Shown: one piece after another, positions 53,896 to 60,365 of the stretch
Position numbering within the stretch: position 1 is the first letter of the stretch
Layout of the letters: every line of letters begins with the position of its first letter
Assembly (NCBI GenBank): GCA_000308255.3
Contig: HG326663.1
Coordinates: 148,387-212,386, forward strand
DNA from: Anaerococcus pacaensis 9403502
Lineage (GTDB): Bacteria > Bacillota > Clostridia > Tissierellales > Peptoniphilaceae
Length of the DNA: 64,000 nt
Direction: 5' to 3'
Position numbers and translations under genes: made by a program
The notes under the pieces: model-generated
Database searches by the model: none
What the model was told of the DNA's origin: nothing
What the model saw: the letters and a program-made list of their open reading frames with translations, nothing else

Positions 53896-54723
53896 TTACT
53901 CATTATCTCTTATAGCTCTTTGCCACATGTATTGATATAAACTTTCAAATATTCCACTATAATTTTCAAGCCAAGGTTTTTTCTTCCCGCAAAAATGAAG
54001 TATGCAGGTTTCTTCAACTAGCCTTACCATTGGGTAATTGTATCTGACCCTATAAGTCTGATAGCGCCTAGCATCGTAGTTATATTTTAGCTCGGAAATT
54101 TCTTTGATATCTGACCTAAAGACCACATTTAATAGGTCCTGGTCTGGCATTAAGAGACCTGCTTTACTAGTATGTGCAAGATAATCGATGATTTTATTTT
54201 CATATGGATCTTTGCGGGCTTTATCTAGATTTATCATTAAAATTCCCGAGTTGTAGTATCTTTCAATATCTAGTTTCTCACTAGTAACCATAAGTCTAGC
54301 CTTATTTGCAGGTTGAACTGTAGGCATAGTGTGGACAGCTGCCATAAAAGAATTACCCTCAAAGTCCTCATTATATAAGTCTTCTAGAGAATTTAAAACT
54401 AGTATATCTGGGTCAAGATATAAGATTCTATCTAAATTCTCTGGCAAATATTTATAAGCTATAAGCCTAAAATACATCTCAGGAGTATAGTAGAAAGTCG
54501 TTGTTGCATGGCTAAACTCATCATCCACCTTTAAATTTAAAAGTTTGGCCTTATTGTTTGAATGATTACTTATAAAAACTTCTAGGTCTTCTATCTCAGA
54601 ATCCTTTATTGACTTGTGAAGGATATAGATATCTATATCTGTCTTATTGGTCAAAAAAAGAGAGTAAAGCATAGTTTTTAGGGGTTTTATATAGTTACTA
54701 TTTAGGCTTACTAATATGTTCAT
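53896..54723 (-). CDS. Glycosyltransferase family 8 protein
   Basis: 275 residues from the ATG at 54723 (GGAGTAGAAAG upstream). GT8 features: MNILVSLNSNYIKPLKTML at the start, the metal-binding DxD in RILYLDPDILVLNSLEDLY, YYNSGILMINL, PDQDLLNVVF and ILHFCGKKKPW near the end. It would transfer galactose or glucose from a UDP-sugar, on the inner face of the membrane, to a surface glycan or lipid. It lies 7 bases after yitT. No other glycan genes are near, so the acceptor is unknown. Confidence 0.9.
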   Translation of the reverse strand: MNILVSLNSNYIKPLKTMLYSLFLTNKTDIDIYILHKSIKDSEIEDLEVFISNHSNNKAKLLNLKVDDEFSHATTTFYYTPEMYFRLIAYKYLPENLDRILYLDPDILVLNSLEDLYNEDFEGNSFMAAVHTMPTVQPANKARLMVTSEKLDIERYYNSGILMINLDKARKDPYENKIIDYLAHTSKAGLLMPDQDLLNVVFRSDIKEISELKYNYDARRYQTYRVRYNYPMVRLVEETCILHFCGKKKPWLENYSGIFESLYQYMWQRAIRDNE

Positions 54724-54730
54724 ATTCTTT

Positions 54731-55687
54731 CTACTCCATATCACTGGTGGTATAAAAACCCTTACCGATAATCTTTGAGGTATTTACTATAGTTATAAAT
54801 GAACCTGGGTCGATTTCCTTTATAAAGGCCCTAAATCTAGGCGTTTCTTTTGGTGAAAGCACTAGTAGAAAGACTGATCTTTCTATCCCCTTATATATGC
54901 CTACACCAGTTAGCTTTGTAGCAGACCTGTTTAAGTCTTCACGGATAAATCGGCCCACTTCGTCTGGCTTGGTGGTGATGATAATAAAGAGCTTATCAGT
55001 ATTCATAGATTGGATGATGACATCTACAAATATGCCCTTTAGCAATAGACCGAGTACTGATAAGAGACCGATTTCAACATCAAATATCCAAATAGAAGCT
55101 ATGGTAAATACACTATCTACAGCAAGTAGGGCCTTGCCTACTTCAAGCGATGAGTATTTTTTGACTATCATAGCTATGATATCTGTCCCACCGGAACTTG
55201 CTGCGAGGTTAAAGAGTATCGCAGAACCAAATGCTGATATCATCAGGGTAAAGGTAAGTTCTAATAACTTATTATCTGTCATCGGCCCATGGATAGGGAT
55301 GATATAGTCTAGGGCTAGGGCTGTAAGTGAGTTAATAATTGCCACATAGCCTGTTCTAATTGTAAAATGCTTGCCCAGGATAAAAAATGCAATGATTAGC
55401 AAAGTTATATTTATAATCAGGGTAAGCTGAGGCCTAGATAGGGGGATAAATGTGGAGGCAATGATACTCATGCCTTCTACCCCACCTATTACAAATGAGT
55501 TTGGATATTTGAAAAAATGTGTCCCAAAGGCCATCAGTATAGCTGCAAAGGCCATCATCATATATCTAGTGAGCTCATCCATTGGGTCATGGTTAAATTT
55601 TGCTACAGCACGTCGCTCGAGATAGTTGTTGATAAAATCCATCCCATACAGTCTTTTCTTCTTTTCCTCGCCACTAATTTTAGTCAC
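54731..55687 (-). CDS. YitT family membrane protein
   Basis: 318 residues starting with GTG (AAGGAGATAGACCC upstream). Five membrane spans (DUF161) from about residue 45 to 225, with GGVEGMSII and NLAASSGGTDIIAM as family blocks, followed by a cytoplasmic DUF2179 domain (IIITTKPDEVGRFIREDLNRSATKLTG, then PGSFITIVNTSKIIGKGF). The function of YitT proteins is unknown. It follows the CofE-like gene by 15 bases. Confidence 0.92.
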   Translation of the reverse strand: MTKISGEEKKKRLYGMDFINNYLERRAVAKFNHDPMDELTRYMMMAFAAILMAFGTHFFKYPNSFVIGGVEGMSIIASTFIPLSRPQLTLIINITLLIIAFFILGKHFTIRTGYVAIINSLTALALDYIIPIHGPMTDNKLLELTFTLMISAFGSAILFNLAASSGGTDIIAMIVKKYSSLEVGKALLAVDSVFTIASIWIFDVEIGLLSVLGLLLKGIFVDVIIQSMNTDKLFIIITTKPDEVGRFIREDLNRSATKLTGVGIYKGIERSVFLLVLSPKETPRFRAFIKEIDPGSFITIVNTSKIIGKGFYTTSDME

Positions 55688-55702
55688 GGGTCTATCTCCT
55701 TG

Positions 55703-56884
55703 TTAGTTGTTTGAATAATTGTCGAAATAGCCTTGGACTAGGACTATTGGAGTACCCTTATCCCCTGACCCACTGGTAAGGTCAGCTAGTGAACCTAACA
55801 GGTCTGTGATTTGTCTAGGTGTGGTGCCTAGGGTTTCTTTAGTACCTACTAGTTCTTTCTCTTTGGCAAGTATTCTCTCTTTCATAGCCTTACTTCTCTC
55901 TTCGATTGAGAGGTCAGATAATTCGTTGTCTGCGATATATTTAATCTTTATTTCACTTGGTGTACCAAGTAATCCTTCGGTATAGGCTGGAGATACTACA
56001 GGATCTGCTAGCTCCCAGATTTTACCAACTGGATCTTTAAAAGCACCGTCTCCATAAATCATGACTTCGATTTGTTTGTCAAATTCTTTGATAAGGCTTT
56101 CTTGAAGTCTTAGGACAAATTCTTCCCCATCTCTAGGAAATAGCTTGATTTGATTTTCTGTAGATAGGTTTGAACCAAGTAAGCCGTAGTCGGTGTTATA
56201 ACCTGATCCATTTACAGATTCATTTAAGATATTATCTAGGCCTAAAACTGTATCAGCTCCCGCTTCTTTTAATTGACGTTTTACTATTTCTCGAGTGTGG
56301 ATAGAGCAAACCAAAACATCCTTAGCAAATTTTAGACAATCTACCGGATTGTTTAAAAAGTGTATTTCAGAATTTGGAGCTAGCTCTGTATAAAGCTCTG
56401 GATAAGACATGCCTGTAAACTGGTGTCTGTAATCTCCAGCTATTTTCTTAAAGTCTTCCATATCAAGTACATCAGCATATGGATTGATGTCACTATTAAA
56501 TAAGTCCATCTCATCCATCAGATAATTACCCACCTCATCTTGTGGATAAGATAGGCAAATGTGAAGTTTTTTGCCAGTGAGGGCAATAGCTTTTAGTATA
56601 ATTGAAAATCTATTTCTTGATAGGATTGGGAAAAGAACAACCAGTTCGTCTCCACTAAATTTATTATTAATGTCTGCTGCTACAGCATCAATAGAAGCGT
56701 AGTTGCCTTGGGCACGAGCTACGAGTGATTCTGTGACACAGACTACATCCCTGTCATTGATTTCTAGATTGTGATTTGTGCTTGCTTTTTTTACTGTATC
56801 GGTGATGATTCCTACTAAATCATCTCCACGTTCTATAATTGGCGCGCGAAGGCCAAGTGATCTTGTTCCTATTACTCTTTCCAT
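55703..56884 (-). CDS. CofE-like gamma-glutamyl ligase family protein
   Basis: 393 residues, related to F420-0:gamma-glutamyl ligase (CofE/FbiB-N). GTRSLGLRAPIIERGDDLVGI near the start, NDRDVVCVTESLVARAQGNY around residue 45 and LYTELAPNSEIHFLNNP in the middle fit this family; the second half is longer than in archaeal CofE (about 250 residues). Firmicutes of this kind make no F420, so the true product is unknown; glutamylation of another cofactor is a possibility. It carries a metal-binding-type DGAFKDPVGKIWELADPVVSPAYT block. ATG after AAAGGGGATAT. Confidence 0.8.
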   Translation of the reverse strand: MERVIGTRSLGLRAPIIERGDDLVGIITDTVKKASTNHNLEINDRDVVCVTESLVARAQGNYASIDAVAADINNKFSGDELVVLFPILSRNRFSIILKAIALTGKKLHICLSYPQDEVGNYLMDEMDLFNSDINPYADVLDMEDFKKIAGDYRHQFTGMSYPELYTELAPNSEIHFLNNPVDCLKFAKDVLVCSIHTREIVKRQLKEAGADTVLGLDNILNESVNGSGYNTDYGLLGSNLSTENQIKLFPRDGEEFVLRLQESLIKEFDKQIEVMIYGDGAFKDPVGKIWELADPVVSPAYTEGLLGTPSEIKIKYIADNELSDLSIEERSKAMKERILAKEKELVGTKETLGTTPRQITDLLGSLADLTSGSGDKGTPIVLVQGYFDNYSNN

Positions 56885-56938
56885 AATATCCCCTTTCAGA
56901 AAAACTATACATCCTCTATTTTTTATTTAAAGATTTAT

Positions 56939-57313
56939 CTAACTTCTAGCATCAAATTTGCTGCCACATTTTGGACACCTAACTCTGACCTTACCCTTCT
57001 TTTTCGGTATTCGGAGCTTTTGCCCGCAATGTGGGCATGATACATATTTGTAGTCCTTATCTCCTACAGTTTCATTTTTAAAGTTTTTAAATGACTTTTT
57101 AACTGGGTTTAAGATTTTTTCTTTAAACATCTTATTTTCCAAAGCCCTTTGGTCCTTATTTCTAGATAAAGCCCTGAATATGGCTTGAATCACTACCACT
57201 AGGCCTAAAATATTTAAGAATGTCCACTTGGTAAAGTATGAGATTATATTAAGAATAATCCCTACCCATATTAGAAAAATTCCATATTCGTCTATGTTTA
57301 ATCTCTTATCCAT
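56939..57313 (-). CDS. Zinc-ribbon membrane protein
   Basis: 124 residues. Two short hydrophobic helices near residues 12-25 and 30-45, a basic stretch, and a C-terminal zinc ribbon with CPHCGQKLRIP and CPKCGSKFDA. Its ATG overlaps the sirtuin stop as ATGGATAA, so they are coupled. The ribbon type is seen in many small proteins of unknown function. Confidence 0.75.
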   Translation of the reverse strand: MDKRLNIDEYGIFLIWVGIILNIISYFTKWTFLNILGLVVVIQAIFRALSRNKDQRALENKMFKEKILNPVKKSFKNFKNETVGDKDYKYVSCPHCGQKLRIPKKKGKVRVRCPKCGSKFDARS

Positions 57314-58046
57314 CTATTCCCTCGACTAGGTCTTTCATTATCACGCTGATATCTCCTGAAAGCTTATAATCAGCTCTGTCATCCCTGGCAGTAGGATCCA
57401 TATTTATTAGTATGAGCTTATCACCCTTATAAAAATCAATAAGGCCAGCTGCTGGATAAACATTTAAGCTAGTGCCACCTATAATAAGGACATCAGCATT
57501 TGCAATTAAATTTACTGCATGGCTGATATTATCTTGGTCTAGGCCCTCGCCATAGAGGACAATATCAGGGCGCACTAGCCCACCGCACTCATCACATCTG
57601 ATGGTCGTTGCAGTCTTATCCATCTGGCCCACATCGTATTCTTTCCCACAAGACATACAATAATAGTCGGCCAGGTTTCCATGAAGTTCTACTACGAGCT
57701 TACTGCCAGCATCTTGGTGGAGGCGGTCGATGTTTTGGGTGATGATGCCCTTTAGTTTGCCCATTTTTTCCAAATCTCTTAAGGCATAGTGGCAGGCATT
57801 TGGCTTTACGCCTTCTACCATCAGATTTTCCTTGACATAAGTCATGAATTCATCTGGATGAGCCATAAAAAATTCGTGGCTAAGCATGTATTCTGGTGAA
57901 TAATTCGAATCATTTTTTTGATTGTATAGGCCAGTTGCAGACCTAAAGTCAGGCAGGCCACTAGCTGTGGATACCCCTGCCCCTCCAAAAAATACTATAT
58001 TGTTTGAGTCTCTAATTATCTCTTTGACAATGTCAAAATTTTCCAT
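57306..58046 (-). CDS. cobB: NAD-dependent protein deacylase (Sir2/CobB)
   Basis: 246 residues. GGAGVSTASGLPDFRSATG near residue 20 binds NAD; TQNIDRLHQDAGS and ELHG near 108-125 hold the catalytic His; zinc is bound by CMSCGKEY and CDECGG; VRPDIVLYGEGL follows. It removes acetyl or other acyl groups from protein lysines and gives nicotinamide and O-acyl-ADP-ribose. ATG after AAAAGGAG, 12 bases after the ABC permease, so likely in the GntR/ABC unit. Confidence 0.94.
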   Translation of the reverse strand: MENFDIVKEIIRDSNNIVFFGGAGVSTASGLPDFRSATGLYNQKNDSNYSPEYMLSHEFFMAHPDEFMTYVKENLMVEGVKPNACHYALRDLEKMGKLKGIITQNIDRLHQDAGSKLVVELHGNLADYYCMSCGKEYDVGQMDKTATTIRCDECGGLVRPDIVLYGEGLDQDNISHAVNLIANADVLIIGGTSLNVYPAAGLIDFYKGDKLILINMDPTARDDRADYKLSGDISVIMKDLVEGIDG

Positions 58047-58058
58047 TAAAACTCCTTT

Positions 58059-58793
58059 TTATAAGTCTAGATTTTTATCTAGATTGTTACTATTGATGAA
58101 ATATAAAAGCACAACCATTATTATATAATACATTAAAGGTGTGAAGTTTTTATAAAGGCCGTAGTTACCAATGGCAAAAGGATAGATAAAGGCGTAGTTC
58201 AATGGCCCCGCCTTTTGGATAGCTCCATCTACTAGGACTATTGAAAAATACTTACACAGGACAAAGCCCAGGGCAAATACTAATATAAATATCACTACTC
58301 CTAGCACAAACGGCATTTTATTTTGCCTAAATCTAGCCATTTGTATAGACAAACTTGCAATTTGAGCGAAAAGCTCTTGCCAAATAAGGCCAAGCAAGAA
58401 GTAAAAGGCCAGAAAAGATGTAATCTTGTAGCCCAATATCCTATAAATTACAAATAAAAATAATATATTTATTAAATAAATCAATGCAAAAGATATATTT
58501 TTGCTAGTGAAATATTTCTTTCGTCCTATCGGCAAGCTAAAGGTTAGATAAGCTGAACTATCATAGAGGTCCTTGTGAATAGATGATAATATATAGGCCA
58601 GATTAAATATCATAAAGCAAATTAGTCCAGCTGCAAATATCCCATTGGCTAGGATATTTGACCTGAAAATATTGGATAGTCCTAGCCCGATTCTTAGAAT
58701 AAGCGCAAGGACAATTAGAATTAGATTAAAAATCACAATCCTTGATAGCATTTTCTTATTTTTCTTAAATTCTAAACTAATTATTTTTCCCAT
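58059..58793 (-). CDS. ABC-2 type transporter permease
   Basis: 244 residues with six hydrophobic helices (for example IVIFNLILIVLALILRIGL, and MPFVLGVVIFILVFALGFVL). YDSSAYLTFSLPIGRKKYFTSK between helices 2 and 3 is typical of ABC-2 export permeases that partner YtrA-type regulators. It would pair with the ATPase encoded 2 bases upstream. Substrate unknown; in related systems, cell-wall-active peptides induce the operon. Confidence 0.88.
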   Translation of the reverse strand: MGKIISLEFKKNKKMLSRIVIFNLILIVLALILRIGLGLSNIFRSNILANGIFAAGLICFMIFNLAYILSSIHKDLYDSSAYLTFSLPIGRKKYFTSKNISFALIYLINILFLFVIYRILGYKITSFLAFYFLLGLIWQELFAQIASLSIQMARFRQNKMPFVLGVVIFILVFALGFVLCKYFSIVLVDGAIQKAGPLNYAFIYPFAIGNYGLYKNFTPLMYYIIMVVLLYFINSNNLDKNLDL

Positions 58794-58795
58794 AG

Positions 58796-59494
58796 CTAAC
58801 CCATATACAGCCTATCATAGTAGTTTTTTATCTCTATCTGCTGGCTATTTCTAATATCTCTCACCGATCCTTGTTCATATACTTCGCCATTATTTAAGAA
58901 AATAACTTGGTCAAAAAGTTTTTCAAATAGGCCGATTTGATGGGTGGATATCACAAAGGTCTTCTCTCCATCGATTTTATCTATGATTATATCGATTAAT
59001 TTTTGGGCAGATATTGGATCCACCCCATCTAGGGGCTCATCAAATAAATATAATTTGGCATCCCTTGCTAGATTTAGGCAAATACCAAGCTTGGCCGCAT
59101 CGCCCTTAGTAAGACCCTTTATTTTTGACTTTTTATCTATATATAAGTATTCGACCATCCTATCCATAAAGTCCTTATCAAAGTCATCAAAAAAGTCACT
59201 ATATACTTTTATAATATCTGCCACCTTAAAATTCTCATACATATATGGCTCATCTGATAGATAGGCGATGAATCCTCGAGATTTTGAATTGAGTGCTGAA
59301 CCACCAATTATAATCTCACCGCTATCCGCTTTTACAAGGCCTGCCATAGTTTTTATCAAAGTCGACTTCCCGGACCCATTTGGCCCAAGGATACCCACTA
59401 CAGCTCCTTGATCTATAGCAAGGCTGATTTCATCAAGGGCAGTCACCTTGCCATAATTTTTGCTTAAATTCTTGATTTCAATAAACTTATCCAT
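58796..59494 (-). CDS. ABC transporter ATP-binding protein
   Basis: 232 residues. Walker A GPNGSGKSTLIKT near residue 38, a divergent signature LTKGDAAKLGICLNLA in place of LSGGQ, Walker B LYLFDEPLDGVDP and the switch His in VISTHQIG. The signature with Lys-Gly-Asp is common in this export subgroup. It overlaps the GntR gene by 8 bases. Confidence 0.92.
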   Translation of the reverse strand: MDKFIEIKNLSKNYGKVTALDEISLAIDQGAVVGILGPNGSGKSTLIKTMAGLVKADSGEIIIGGSALNSKSRGFIAYLSDEPYMYENFKVADIIKVYSDFFDDFDKDFMDRMVEYLYIDKKSKIKGLTKGDAAKLGICLNLARDAKLYLFDEPLDGVDPISAQKLIDIIIDKIDGEKTFVISTHQIGLFEKLFDQVIFLNNGEVYEQGSVRDIRNSQQIEIKNYYDRLYMG

Positions 59495-59834
59495 TTGCCA
59501 TATTCCTTAGATTTAGTATCCTAATCACATCATCAAGGTCCATACCGATTTCGGCAGCATTTTTTACCAGGTCATTAATGTAAAGATTTAAAAACTCTTC
59601 CTTAAGACCAGAAATTCTATTCTCATCTGCCGCTACGATATAGTAATCATTAGACTTACTTATAAGACCCTCTGCTTCCATTTGACTTAAAGCTTCCCTT
59701 ACTATATTGGGATTTACTTTGAATAGGCTAGTCAGATATTTTAATTCATAGACCCTATCTCCTGGCTTTAGCTTTCCATTTATCAAATTTTTCGCTATAT
59801 AATCTCTGATCTCTCTTTCGATATTGTAATTCAT
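59487..59834 (-). CDS. GntR family regulator, YtrA type
   Basis: 115 residues from the ATG at 59834; a TTG at 59852 is an alternative and neither has a strong ribosome site. N-terminal winged helix: EIRDYIAKNLINGKLKPGDRVYELKYLTS and NPNIVREALSQMEAEGLI. The short C-terminal part is the YtrA-type dimer helix region. It would repress its own operon with the ABC genes. A TATAAT on the minus strand at 59878-59873 is the probable -10. Confidence 0.88.
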   Translation of the reverse strand: MNYNIEREIRDYIAKNLINGKLKPGDRVYELKYLTSLFKVNPNIVREALSQMEAEGLISKSNDYYIVAADENRISGLKEEFLNLYINDLVKNAAEIGMDLDDVIRILNLRNMANG

Positions 59835-59927
59835 TAGTTTTTTCGCTTTCAAATTCTCATTCTTATGGTATTATTATAACAGATTCGGAGATAATAAATA
59901 AATTTTATAAAGTTTCTCAAATATCTC

Positions 59928-59956
59928 TTGACAAGTATTTTTTTATAGCGTATACT
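59928..59956 (+). promoter_or_regulatory. Promoter of tRNA-Pro
   Basis: TTGACA (59928-59933), exactly 17 bases, TATACT (59951-59956). Near-consensus, as expected for a stable RNA gene, 18 bases before the mature 5' end. Confidence 0.88.
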
Positions 59957-59974
59957 ATATTAGTAATCACTTAA

Positions 59975-60051
59975 CGGGGTGTGGCGCAGCTTGGTAGCGC
60001 GCGTGTTTTGGGAACATGAGGTCGAAGGTTCGAATCCTTTCACCCCGACCA
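59975..60051 (+). tRNA. tRNA-Pro (anticodon UGG), CCA encoded
   Basis: 77 nt. Acceptor stem CGGGGTG pairs fully with CACCCCG; D arm GCGC-AGCTTGGTA-GCGC; anticodon stem CGTGT/ACATG with loop TTTGGGA giving anticodon TGG; T arm AAAGG-like GAAGG-TTCGAAT-CCTTT; discriminator A and encoded CCA. The only intact RNA gene in the window. Followed by a terminator and two decayed copies of its 3' part. Confidence 0.96.
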
Positions 60052-60067
60052 AATAGATTACAAATCA

Positions 60068-60094
60068 ATCCAGACTAAGGTCTGGTATTTTTTT
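60068..60094 (+). terminator. Terminator after tRNA-Pro
   Basis: Stem CCAGAC/GTCTGG, loop TAAG, then a T-rich tail. Confidence 0.8.
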
Positions 60095-60117
60095 ACTATT
60101 TTTTACTCTTGCTAACT

Positions 60118-60169
60118 CCCGGCTTTGAGAAGATGAGGCTCAAAGGTTCGAATCCTTTCACCCCGACCA
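60118..60169 (+). repeat. Truncated tRNA-Pro copy 2
   Basis: The last 27 bases (60143-60169) are identical to the tRNA 3' end 60025-60051, that is the T arm, acceptor 3' strand and CCA. Upstream, TTTGAGAAGATGAGG is a decayed version of the anticodon arm TTTGGGAACATGAGG. No D arm or 5' acceptor strand precedes it, so it cannot be a working tRNA. Confidence 0.85.
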
Positions 60170-60171
60170 TA

Positions 60172-60198
60172 TTAACAAGGCTTAGGCCTTGTTTTTTT
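60172..60198 (+). terminator. Terminator after tRNA-Pro copy 2
   Basis: Perfect 8-bp stem AACAAGGC/GCCTTGTT, loop TTAG, T run. Confidence 0.8.
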
Positions 60199-60224
60199 GT
60201 GCTCATTTTTAAATCCTGCCACCA

Positions 60225-60276
60225 CCCGGCTTTGAGAAGATAAGGCTTAAAGGCGCCACTCCTTTCAACCCGACTA
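60225..60276 (+). repeat. Truncated tRNA-Pro copy 3, more decayed
   Basis: Same 52-base unit as copy 2 at a distance of exactly 107 bases, about 85 percent identical. The T loop TTCGAA has become CGCCAC and the acceptor strand and CCA are altered (CAACCCGACTA). A degenerate T-rich hairpin follows. Confidence 0.8.
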
Positions 60277-60330
60277 CATTAGCAGGGCTTTGGTCTTATT
60301 TTTTTGTGAATATTTTTAAATTTTCCCAAA

Positions 60331-60359
60331 AGAAAAACCTGAGATTAATTTCTCAGGCT
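60331..60359 (-). terminator. Terminator after the large zinc-ribbon protein gene
   Basis: Minus-strand stem CCTGAGA/TCTCAGG, 6-base loop, T run. Confidence 0.82.
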
Positions 60360-60365
60360 TTATTT

